64,000 bases of DNA from assembly GCA_037954665.1 (NCBI GenBank), contig JBBMOL010000013.1, forward strand, positions 6,324,001-6,388,000, written 5' to 3'. Position numbers and translations under genes: made by a program. The DNA comes from Laguncularia racemosa (Eukaryota > Streptophyta > Magnoliopsida > Myrtales > Combretaceae). This document shows, one piece after another, positions 12,201 through 22,576 of this stretch (positions are counted from its first letter, which is position 1; every line of letters starts with the position of its first letter). Below the pieces are notes generated by a model that ran no database searches, was not told where the DNA came from, and saw nothing but the letters and a program-made list of their open reading frames with translations.

Positions 12201-12819
12201 GAATATCCACTAGTCAAACACATTGCACGCACAACCTCGGCATTCAATAATCACTTCTATAACAAGATGTCAATATGTTATTCCTGACACATTGACATTG
12301 ATGCACATTGATGACGCCCCGCAATTTTTCTTATTCCTTTCACGGATTTTCAATTTCAATCCGAATCCACACCTTACTACTAATCAAACACCCACAATTT
12401 TCATAAAAAATTGCAACTTTCATTACAATAACAAATACTAACACCATATTTCAATTTCAAAACCAAGGAGAATACATAAATCGAAAATCACAAACCCCAG
12501 ACCAATCGTTACCAGAATATTATAAAAACAGCTATACTTCTCACCTGTTTTAATGAATTAGGGTCTTCAAATATTGCAGGAGCTTCGACATGACTGAAAA
12601 AATAAAACAATAATCAGTACAGGAATTATATAAAACTAGGGTTTCCAGATCTCGATAATAGAATGAGATGAATTAGGGTTTTGAGGAAATGTGTTCTATT
12701 ACGTACGAGTGATTATGTCTTCTTCTGTAAGATTCAATTACCATTGCGGAGATCAATCCGCAAATCAAAATACAAGCTAGGGCAATTATTAATTCTGCAA
12801 TTGTCAATAAAAATCCCAT
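6280..12819 (-). CDS. ALG5: Dolichyl-phosphate beta-glucosyltransferase, nine exons, 3' end missing
   Basis: Transfers glucose from UDP-glucose to dolichyl phosphate at the ER membrane, supplying Dol-P-Glc for N-glycan precursor assembly. Minus-strand exons: 12819-12707, 12593-12545, 10728-10622, 8960-8915, 7249-7115, 6999-6910, 6778-6647, 6564-6481 and 6344-6280. All have GT/AG borders and phases that join without a break, giving 273 residues. The protein starts MGFLLTIAEL with an N-terminal membrane anchor (residues about 3-28). It then shows SLVVPAYNE, the GT-A nucleotide-sugar motif VDDGS (exon 5), DADGAT (exon 6), FGSRAHLE (exon 7) and CGFKMFTRAAARKLF (exon 9). Plant ALG5 is usually about 330-340 residues, so roughly 60 C-terminal residues are missing. 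Exon 9 ends in phase 2 at a good donor (GTAAAT), so the remaining exon(s) are probably left of the window, beyond the LINE and gypsy insertions. Alternatively the gene is truncated. Confidence 0.93.
8117..8238 (+). pseudogene. Captured chaperonin-60 (plastid Cpn60-alpha-like) exon
   Basis: An open 122-bp segment encodes GQNDFLYDSGTLKVANDG followed by VTIARAIKFSDATENAGA and MVVQE. This aligns by eye with the N-terminal equatorial region of plastid Cpn60-alpha (the DGVTIARAI and ENAGA motifs). The intron borders were captured with it: TTTTTGCAG precedes it and GAG|GTTACT follows. No other Cpn60 exon is nearby, and the strand is opposite to ALG5. It is a fragment inside the MULE, not a gene; whether it is spliced into any transcript is unknown. 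Confidence 0.78.
8257..8497 (+). repeat. Three-copy minisatellite inside the MULE
   Basis: Units of about 90, 80 and 71 bp start at 8257, 8347 and 8427. Each opens TTATTTGTCTC and contains GCTGTAA, TTTGGAACTA and a GGGAGATGTA-like block, with substitutions and small deletions. Confidence 0.85.
8961..10621 (-). other. ALG5 intron 3, nothing else recognised
   Basis: AT-rich intron with homopolymer runs (T at 9175-9184, A at 9297-9316). No exon-like or transposon-like coding sequence was recognised on either strand. Confidence 0.7.
10945..11433. repeat. Tandem 196-bp repeat, each with a 35-bp-stem hairpin, loops inverted
   Basis: Copy A (about 11005-11200) and copy B (about 11201-11396) are offset by exactly 196 bp in ALG5 intron 2. 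Each ends in a perfect 35-bp inverted repeat: arms 11095-11129 and 11161-11195 in A, 11291-11325 and 11357-11391 in B. The 31-bp loop of B (11326-11356) is the exact reverse complement of the loop of A (11130-11160), while everything outside the arms is in direct orientation. The pair is bracketed by a 43-bp direct repeat at 10945-10987 and 11391-11433 (TTGATTTACACAGCATAG core). It may derive from a foldback or MITE element; no family was recognised. Confidence 0.92.
11434..12544 (-). other. Rest of ALG5 intron 2, nothing else recognised
   Basis: AT-rich intron without recognisable coding or repeat-family sequence. Confidence 0.65.
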
Positions 12820-12950
12820 CTTTTTGGGAGTATCAAGAGCATTGAGTGTGTTTCTGATCTTCGTCTTAGTCCGACGGTAATAAGAGGTTTTTGAATTAGA
12901 GGGCGAGTAATATACTTAAAATAAATTATTGATAATCAACGATACAGAAA
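12820..12950 (-). promoter_or_regulatory. ALG5 upstream region shared with tRNA-Lys
   Basis: Only 131 bp separate the ALG5 start codon from the divergent tRNA gene, so the ALG5 5' leader and core promoter lie here or overlap the tRNA. No clear TATA box can be chosen. Confidence 0.4.
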
Positions 12951-13023
12951 GCCCGTCTAGCTCAGTCGGTAGAGCGCAAGGCTCTTAACCTTGTGGTCGT
13001 GGGTTCGAGCCCCACGGTGGGCG
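12951..13023 (+). tRNA. tRNA-Lys (anticodon CTT)
   Basis: A 73-nt cloverleaf without intron. The acceptor arms GCCCGTC and GGTGGGC pair with one wobble. The A box is TAGCTCAGTCGG (12958-12969). The anticodon stem CAAGG/CCTTG holds loop CTCTTAA with anticodon CTT at 12984-12986. The B box is GGTTCGAGCC (13002-13011). CCA is not encoded, as normal for nuclear tRNAs. Confidence 0.97.
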
Positions 13024-13034
13024 AACCTCCTTTA

Positions 13035-13054
13035 TTTTCTAGATTTTTTTTTTT
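13035..13054 (+). terminator. Pol III oligo-T terminator of tRNA-Lys
   Basis: A TTTT run at 13035-13038 and an 11-T run at 13044-13054 follow the tRNA within 35 bp. Confidence 0.75.
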
Positions 13055-15559
13055 CTTTTACCCTTTTGTTATTACTAGCTAGCTCATTACCTTACCTTCG
13101 TGTTATTACTAGAAGATTACCGTCTATTATGCCTGTGTCAAAAAAATTTTAATATATCAAAGTGATACTAGCATACTCAGACTGCCATGCATCTATAAAA
13201 TTTAAAAACAGCTATATAATAAAATTTAGAGCATAATATATTATATAATTACAAAATCATATATGCAACCGAAGATTTAAGAACGTAATACATATGTGAG
13301 TAAAAGAAAAAGAAGAAGAAGAAGAAACAAAATAACTATAGATATACATTGTAAATTTCATTGTCAAATATACCAAAATATGCTAATTTCAATTATATAC
13401 TTAATCAAATAAGTCACCATTTGCCTAAAAAAATAAAAATAAAAGAGATACTAATTGGAAGTTTTGAAACAAAGTAAAACATTTTTGTATAAAGCTAAAA
13501 GTGTCGAGTGATTAAATTATTAAACTCAAACATAAAATCTTTAATCCTAAAAGATTTTTTTTTTAAATTTTTTTTTTCCTTTATTTTCATTGGCTTCAAT
13601 CACTCACTCCATGTTGTGAAACACAGTATCAATTAGCGTGGCTTTTGAGTATATGCATTTGATTCTTTACTAAAGAATGAAAATCACATGAGAATATATC
13701 CAAATAAATTAAATTAAACTAAAGTTCTAACCTTGTTACAACATTAGTATGATGAGAGCTAAAGCCATAAGCCAACCAAGTCTCGACGAACTGTGCTTCA
13801 CACATTTTACTTTGAAACATAATAAAGCCTCTTATTCTATAATCTTGTATCAACTAGTAATTGACAAATTGTACTTCAATGCAAGTTAAGATATCTAATG
13901 CAATTAAAGAAGTCCTTTCGATCTGTAGTATCTGCCTTGCCTTACCCTACAAATGCTATGCTTCTTTCTTATGGTTTTACATTCTCTTTCATTTCAATCA
14001 CAGTCCTCTTTTATGATCCACAACCTTAAAAACCTAGCATTAAATGACGCTGTCACTACAAATTACACTTTTATAGTAATTTTCTCTTCTTATACTATAA
14101 CGTGTTGTAGTGTAATAAAGATCATTTGTTTGTTTTCTTACATCACCAATCAACACTTCCATAAAAATCAAAACTCATACACTATTAACTAATCTTTCCA
14201 ATATATAGATCAAATTGTGGTATGATCTAAATAAAGTTTGAAATATGAACTATAAGTACCTAATCCTACAACAAGAAATGAGAAAGGGGTGTAAGAGAAT
14301 TGTAGGTTTACCAATGCTAAGATTTCTAGTGTAACAATTGTAACCCACTAGAAAAGCAAATGTTATGAAAAAGATCTAAAATTGATTTCATTACAACACA
14401 ATGATGCTTCGAAAATAGATTTATGACATCTCTCAATGCACCTTTTATGCAGCAAGACATTTACATCCCCCTCTAGTGTAACTAAACAATTTATTTGATA
14501 TTGGAGAATTGAAGAAAACAAATGCCCTTTTGAAAAATGCATGAGCCACAGGGATAATAAGATTGAATTCAAAAGTAAAACACATAAATAAAAAAGAGTT
14601 GATTTAGTACATTTTTGCATAATCTTTGACAAACACGATATTTTTCTTCAGTATGGAGTCGATAAACAAATAAATGGACAAAGAAACTGGAGAACAGTAA
14701 AAAAAGAACAATAATTAGATATCAATAAATTGATGTCTTACTAACAGAACCAATATGCAATTGTTCACTATGATTTCACGGCTACATAATTGCTCATATG
14801 TATTACATAACACTTCTCAATTGTACCAAAAAGAGTTGGTGCCTTAATCCATCTACCAAACATTGTGATGAAAGCTAGTGAAATGACGACCGACAAGTCA
14901 AACAAGAAAGAATATTTATTGGTACTAATGTGCCACATGTTTAGATGAGTGGGGTATAAGTGCTAATAATATTTAAACACTTAATAGTAATAGTGAGTAA
15001 TTTTTTGAAAAACTATTATTCATGTTTTCACATCTTAAAATTTTATTAGTAGTTACACACTACTCATCCATCCACATGACACTTTCAATCAATTTCATGC
15101 ACTGTTAATCACCTTTAGCTTCAATTGAGAAGCTAATTTACAAAATATATCGTGAAAAATTAAAAACTTTAGTCTTTCTTATGTTACCCTAAAATTACAT
15201 TTTGAATTGACTAAAATGTGTAAAGGCCTCATCTACATCAACATTCAATTGTCACTGCATTTAAAATATTCCTTGATAAATCTTTCGACACAAACTAGGT
15301 ACTCAGACCTAATGTATATACTTAAAGGCACTTTTAATAAAGAAGCCTATCCATCCTCCATTAACTCTAGTGATAAACAAACACCTTAACCATGTTTAAT
15401 GAAGGATGTCAATTAGCCATAATGCAATTGAATTCGCAACCATTTTATCCTCATAATGTAGATGTTTTCATCCAAAGAGTTATTGGAACAATAATACCTT
15501 TAGTATGCGAAACAATAAGTTAATATCAATTCAGATCTTTTTTACCTTATCTTTCCATA
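13055..15559. other. AT-rich spacer, no gene seen
   Basis: Short random ORFs only. A GAA-rich microsatellite lies at about 13308-13327, with T-rich runs near 13552-13577. No conserved protein segment, RNA gene or element boundary was recognised. Confidence 0.6.
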
Positions 15560-18500
15560 TGTCACACCCCTAAACATTTAAGTGTAAAAATATGCTACAT
15601 ATCCTATTTAAGTAGAAATACATTAAAACTTCAATTATTTACTATATAGGTTTCTAAGCAAATTTTAACTTGAGAAATCAAGATTGTTAACTTTGAAAAA
15701 CATTTGCTAAAAACAGTGGTTTTACAATCAAATATAAAACTAAAAGATACTAAAACCATCATCAAAGTCTATCAAGGCTAGGCCCAAAAATATAGTTCAA
15801 GTCTGTCATACCATATGAGAAAAAAAAAAAAAAACGAAGAAGAAACTAAAGTATAAACTAAAGTCTCATAGTCTAACAACAAATTATAACAATCCATAAA
15901 CTCCTCGCATCTTTCAAAAAGTAGAAAAATAAGAAATTGTAAACAGCCAATAGCATGACAAAGCTAATCGTCGCTCTCACCATCCCAAAACTCGACATTA
16001 GACCCATATCCAAGGTAATTATAACAATAGTCATCATCACTTGAAAAGTGGTAAAAAGGAGAATAAGTAACAATTACTCAACACGAAATAGTTAAATACA
16101 TACTAACATGTCATGCATACCTAATTCTAATGCAATACCACGGATTCGTTAAATTGTTTAATTTAAAGCGAAATAAGTAAGGAGGGAGTACTCATGACTT
16201 CAAATACTCTTGGGCAAAAAGGGTCTAACCTTACTCGATAGGCGTCAGGGGATTATCACGGTATATTTAGTTATCGTAACTGAAACCATAACTGATAATC
16301 AAAACAATCAACTAATATTAAGTAATCTCATTCAAGTGTTCACTCCAAATTCTAGGCTTGCCTCCATGGTCATAATCCATTCCTACCGTCTCATACGAGA
16401 CCCACACCTTGTACAACACTCAATTGACTTTTCTTCACTTCCATAATTGTTTTGCACGAATACTAACCCTATCGATTACCTGTTGTAGCACCTTTGTCGT
16501 CCAAGTGCCTACACTACTTTTGTTACCCTCTAGATTAGGTAACCATGCATACATAACATTATAGATACTTAAGTCGAATTTAAGTATTAATTCATTTTAT
16601 GTTTCCTAGAACTAGCACGCAACACACAACTATTCCACACCTAAAAAGGTAGAGCCAAGAAAATTTTTTATTAGCTAATTCCTCCAACTCAATTAGAAAA
16701 TAATATGCAATTGAAACATAAGTATTGATTAGTATTAGCATTTTATTAATTTAATTATTATAATTATTGATTCAATGCAACTAAGTGTAATATTCATTTA
16801 AGCTAATTGACTTATATAGAAACTCTAGATAAGTCCATTATTTACTGTAATTATTAATCCTATATTTTCTTTAATTAATTAGTGAATCGACTTATCAATA
16901 GAATCGATTTAGAAATTGTAAACCGATTAGGGATAATTGTATTCAATTCATCTTTAGGGATTCAACCCTAAACTATTTTATTTTAACTTTTGTTTAATAA
17001 TTCCATTTTTAATTTTAATTTTAGACCAATTAGGTGAATTAGTTAAGAGGGAATTGGTTCAATTAATATAAACCTAGGTTAGACTGGTTTAGTCCTCCTA
17101 AGGGGATAAGTCTTGTTCTTTTTATTATTTCTGAATTAGACTATTTATTATATAGGCCCACATGTTAATATGTGTATTTTGGGTTTTAAGTCTATTATTA
17201 TAATTTAAGCTCATTTTCCGATTTAAGCCCAAAAACACATTTTAATATTAATTAACATATTCATGAAAATCAAACACATTCTTGAAACCATCTTGATCCA
17301 AAACTTTAATCGCTTGTTGAGTGTAAATGGTTTTGATTTTGACAAAACTTTTTGTGAAAATCAAATCTTGGGGTAATTCTTTATATAGAAAAGTAATTAT
17401 CTCAAAACTCATTTGGAAATGTGTTTTTGATGAATTTAGCTGAATAAAATGAATCAAGTTTGAAATTTCATGAAGAATGATTTGAATATCATAAAAAAAA
17501 TACTAAAACACATTCAAGGCATTTAATTACAACTCAGTAAGTCGGACAACAAGTCAACTCACTTTAACACTTTCCATTAATGATTCAATCACTATTATAC
17601 ATCAAACATAACAAAAGATGAACATTCAATGGCAAATTTTCTAGATTTATCAAGAATATTATATATCATTCAAATTTTATCAATTTAACTTCAACTTAGA
17701 ATTAATTAATGCATTTTCTAAATTCAGTTTTCATGAACGAGCTTTACTAAATTAAGTATAACTCACTCGTTTCAACTCCAAATCATGTTAAACAAAAACT
17801 ATTTGATTCTTAATTCATTCATCTATCAATTTCTTCAAGAATTTCCAAATTTTATATAGATTAAACACCTTTTATTTATTGTCCAAATCCAATTATGAAT
17901 TTACAACTTCAAATCATCATATCTTGCTCATTTTAATTCTAAATCATTTCAAACCAATGCCAAAATTTTCTAAATTTCTTCCTCTTTCAAAATCAACACT
18001 TAGAACTTCATTTTACATCAAATCAACAACCCATTTTTCTAAATTAAATTCCAGAGCCGAATTTTAACCCAATTCAACCATATCTTACTCATTACTTTAC
18101 CAAACTTCATTATTCCAAATCAAATTCTACAAATTATTACTAATTCTAAATCACCAAAACATCATTTTTAATGTTCCAAATACCCATTTAACACAATGTA
18201 TTTCAACCAACATTCAAATCATATCCCATTCATCAATCCTCATCCAAAACACATTCTAATTAACTAAATTTCTTATTATTACATCAATTATATAATTCTT
18301 ATCATCAATTTCCAAAATTACTCAAGAACACTTCTCAATACACATTATACCACTTGACATACACAAATAGACCCAAATTCATCAACTTATAGCTAAAACC
18401 ATCAATCTACTACCATTGCAACTTGAATCAATGATTCAATTTAACACAAAAATATAAACTTCATCAATCAAATACATATATCCAATCTCCATGCCATCAT

Positions 18501-19492
18501 AAACAACACCATAACCAAGTTCACTTCAATTTTACATCAATTACATACTAAATTTCAAATTAAATAAGTAATTAAGTACTGGCCTTACTCCTTTACTCTT
18601 GAAACCACCAAACAATGTGATTAACCTTCCTACTCCCATTTCACTTTCATAAACCTAAAATTACCTAGTAGTACCTTAACAAAACTTATACATCACTTAA
18701 TGCTTTACAATGTATCTTAATTCCAAATACTATTACCTTACTCAAAAGAGCTCTAACCTTCAAATTGAGCTTCCAATTTGCAAAATTGACAATTAAATAC
18801 CTAAATTAATACACTAATATATAGATTGAAAAATTCTATAGATTATATCTAATTTTTAGATCTTGAAATTGCAAATTACCTATGGATATGTCACTATTAC
18901 TTGAGTATGTTGCTTGCCTCCACTGGAAGTTCACTTCCTTACTCAAATTCCTTGATTAAACACAAAATTAAACTTGGAATTAACCTCAATTGCATATTTA
19001 ATCTTGATTTCAATTTGGAAAAATTCAATTACTTACCCAATCGATCTCCTAAAGCTTTGTTTGAGCTAGATTGATGCTAAAAACCCACTAATTTAGCTTT
19101 AGAAATTCACTTGTGTGCTTGAATGAGATTGGAAGTTTTTTTTTTCATGCAAAATAAAGCAAGGCTAAGAGAGGAACTAGCACGAAAGGGAGAGAGGGTA
19201 TTTCAATTGGGAAAAATGAGGAGAATAAAAGTTCTAGAACATTTCTAGCTTAAATACTCCTTATTGCAAATTATAATGTAATTTTACTAGTTTACTCCTC
19301 CTTAACTATTGCACTTTAAAGGCAATTGGGTAATTCTAGCTACTAATTTTCTAGATTACTAAATTACTACCTTTCCCTTTGTACTCACCTATCATTGTAA
19401 CTGTAAGAATAATTTAATAGTTCCATTTTAAAAATTTCTAATTTACTAATTATCCTTTGAATTTAAATTTTGTAAAGTTTTTTGTTATTTCA
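15560..19492 (-). repeat. Probable long LTR of the truncated Tekay-like element
   Basis: The right edge is well supported: GTTATTTCA (19484-19492) abuts a CT-rich run that is an AG polypurine tract on the minus strand, just beyond the polyprotein end. The left edge (TGTCACACCCC at 15560) is chosen by resemblance to typical Tekay LTR ends and is tentative. No second LTR copy is present to confirm it. Confidence 0.42.
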
Positions 19493-21365
19493 ACTCTCTC
19501 TCTCTTGAAATAAATTTTGTCCTTGAAATTTACTTGGATCTCAAAGAGCTTTAGATATTTGCTCTCCATGTTATCTTTTAGCTCCCATGTTGCCTCTCGT
19601 TCGGATTGATTGCTCCATTGAACTCGAATGTATCTAATCACCTTGTTTCGCAACACTTTCTCTTTCCAGTCAATGATCTGAACAGGGTACTCAACAAAAG
19701 TCAAATTTGGTTGTATATCGAGTTGAGTCAACTCCACTACTATATTTGGATCCAGTATGTATTTTTGAAGAAGTGATACATGGAATACATCATGAACTCT
19801 AATTAAAGATGGTGGTAAAGCCAATTTATAAGCCATAGTCTCTAGTATCTTAAAAGGTCTAATATATTTTGGATTTAGCTTTCCTTTAACTCTAGACCTA
19901 ACAACTTTGTGAGTGGTTGATAATCTCAAGAACACATACCAACTTCAAACTTAAGAGGTCACCTTCTCTTATCTGCGTAGCTTTTGTATCTACGATGTGC
20001 TATCAACATTTACTATTTAATCACTTGTATCTTATCAACTACTTGTTGCACCAACTCAGGACCCAACATAGGTCTTTCACTCACTTCATCCCACTGTATT
20101 GGGGATCTACACTTTCTTCCATAGAGAGCCTTATTTGGTGCCATATGAATGCTAGACTAATAACTATTGTTGTATGCAAACTTTATCAAAGGCAAGTGAT
20201 CATCCCATCTCCAAATACAAAGCATAAGCGCTCAACATGTCCTCAAGTGTTTATATGATCCTCTCTAATTAACCATAAAACTATGGATGAAAAGTTTTAC
20301 AAAACTGCAATTGTGTGCCTAGCACCTGATGTAAGGATCTCCAAAATTTACTCACAAAATATAGATCTCTATCTGACACTATCAACACTGACACCTTATG
20401 CAACCTCACGAACTCCTTAATATAAATCCGTGCCATCTTCTCTAGAGAGCATCCTATTGTCAAAGGTACAAAATGTGCATACTTTATCAACCTATCAACA
20501 ATCACCCATACCACTTCACTATTAGATATTATCTTTAGTAGTGCCACCATGAAACCCATGGTAATATTTTCCCATTTCACTCAAGAATAGGCAATGGCTG
20601 AAGCTCACCAGCTAGCCTTTAATGTTTAATCCTTACTTGTTGACATGTCAAACATTGTGCAACATATTCAAGTATTTCTTCCTTCATATTGTTCCACCAA
20701 AAATGCTGCTACAAATCCTTATATATCTTAGTGCTTCCTAAATGAATATTGTAGCTTCAAGAATGTGCTTCTTGTAAGATCTCTTTCCTCAAATCCGAAG
20801 TATCTGATACCTTAAGTCATGTACCATATATAAAGGCACCATCCTCATTAATTCTCATATCTCATTTATGTCCTTCCTTCAACATTTCCATTATTTCTTT
20901 TCCTTCTAGGTCCTTCTTTTGAGCTTCCTTAGTCTTATCTAACAAAGTGGGTTACAATTGCAAACTTGCTAACATAGCATCCACCTTTGCAACCATAACC
21001 TCAACATCCATCCTCCTCAAGTCTTCTAATATTTCACTTAGTTGAGTTATTAAAGTTACCACATTTGCTTGCCTTTTTCTACTAAGTATATCAATCACTA
21101 CATTTGCCTGCCTTTTTCTACTAAGTATATCAATCATTACATTTGCCTTGCCTAAGTGATACAAGATCTCTAAATCATAATCCTTCATCAATTCCAAGCA
21201 ATGCCTTTGTCTAATGTTAAGCTCCTTCTGTGTGACAATATATTTCAAGCTCTTGTGATCGGTATATATTTTACATTTTTCTTCGTACAGATAATGCCTC
21301 ACCAAAATCACTGCCACTAGCTCTAAATCATGTACTAGATAATTCTTCTCATATGACTTCACCAT
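19450..21365 (-). pseudogene. Tekay-like pol fragment: RNase H, integrase, chromodomain
   Basis: RNase H occupies 21365-20952 (YTDHKSLKY). The integrase zinc finger lies at about 20740-20640 (CLTCQQ) and part of the catalytic core at 20580-20281 (DRLIKYAHFVPL, VSDRD). The C-terminal part at 19935-19450 has HDVFHVSLLQKYI and a chromodomain (YIRVQWSNQSEREATWE). Stops and frame changes separate these blocks. The RNase H end carries an in-frame 39-bp tandem duplication (21071-21147). Confidence 0.88.
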
Positions 21366-21370
21366 ATCTT

Positions 21371-22576
21371 ATAATTAAAATTGTCTCACCTTTGATACCT
21401 CATAGGCTCCTTCGTGCTTAACCACACATTGCCAATATCCTTACTCTTATTGTTGTCCTTGTCCATAAAGAATATATCCTTAGAGGTTTTGGTGATTCAT
21501 GAACCAGTTACGTTGGTGCAGAATTAGTATTTCTGTTGTAGCGCATAAGTGAAGAAAAAAAGGGGAAGAACTCAAACTAAAGAATACTTGGAAATATTTA
21601 TTATTAAATACTACAATATTAGAGTTTTTTCTCCATGTGTGTGAATTATAGTTTTTTTTTTTTTAATGAGATGCTTTTTTCTACTAGGGAAGTGGGAAAA
21701 CAAAGTAAAAAGAAAAAAGTGAGAAAGAGAGAAAGTAAGGATAGGTGGGAAGAGAAAAATATATTAAAATTACATATTAGAATATGTGAAGTTAAATACT
21801 CTTAATATAATAGATCAATAGATGATGCACCCTAACTACAAAAGTAAAAAATATCACATGTAAAATCTATAATTTTTTTTTTAAGAAAAACAAAAGATGA
21901 GTGTTTGCCCCTACTTAAACCAAACCAAACCCCACCCCACCCTAGAAAAAAAAAATCCATTATATTTATATTTCTTTAGTTTGCAAAGGTTAATAATTGC
22001 TTCCCTCTTTACAAAGTAATCTCACAAAAATTAAGAAGATGAAGGGGAGGCATAGTTTATGCTCAAGAGTTTGCTTGTTTCCCTTATGCTCCCATCCACC
22101 AAGGCATCCTTATTATCCTGCACTTAGCAATATGTGAGGCATAGATTATGCCCACATGACCAATAAAAAAGAAAAGTAGAAAGCGTCTCCTTGTTCTAAA
22201 AATTAGTCATGCCTCCTTATTCTAAAAATTATTCATTCTCATAGCATAAGAATGAAGGTATCTTACAACCATCTCATGAAACTTTTCACAAAAGCTCTTC
22301 TTATAGAGTTGAAGCATGTAGTAAAATAGAAAAGTCCTCGGTGCACTAAAATCTCACAATTAATCTCCCTTCAATGAACTCACACTATCATTATATTGAA
22401 GATGAAATATATATATGACGTAGTTTAACACTACATCTAACAATTAACCTATAATCACACCCTTGAAGCCCTATTCATGATATGAGAGGATCAAGTGAAC
22501 CACAAAATGCCTAACTACATACTTTGTACTTACTCTTAAGACTAAAACCTCTATGCTTTAGTAAGAATCTAAATTC
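21371..22576. other. AT-rich spacer, no gene seen
   Basis: No coding similarity was recognised beyond the truncated Tekay edge. It ends at the target duplication of the solo LTR. Confidence 0.55.

Larger units (their letters stand above)
15560..21370 (-). mobile_element. Truncated Tekay/Del-like Ty3/gypsy element
   Basis: Reading the minus strand: RNase H, integrase, chromodomain, purine tract and a long 3' LTR. Reverse transcriptase, gag and the 5' LTR are absent, so the element is cut near 21370. Gene content and long LTR fit the Tekay (Del) chromovirus clade. Confidence 0.72.

Noticed and set aside
19917..20258. Plus-strand ORF of 113 codons
   Set aside because: It is antisense to the Tekay-like integrase remnant.
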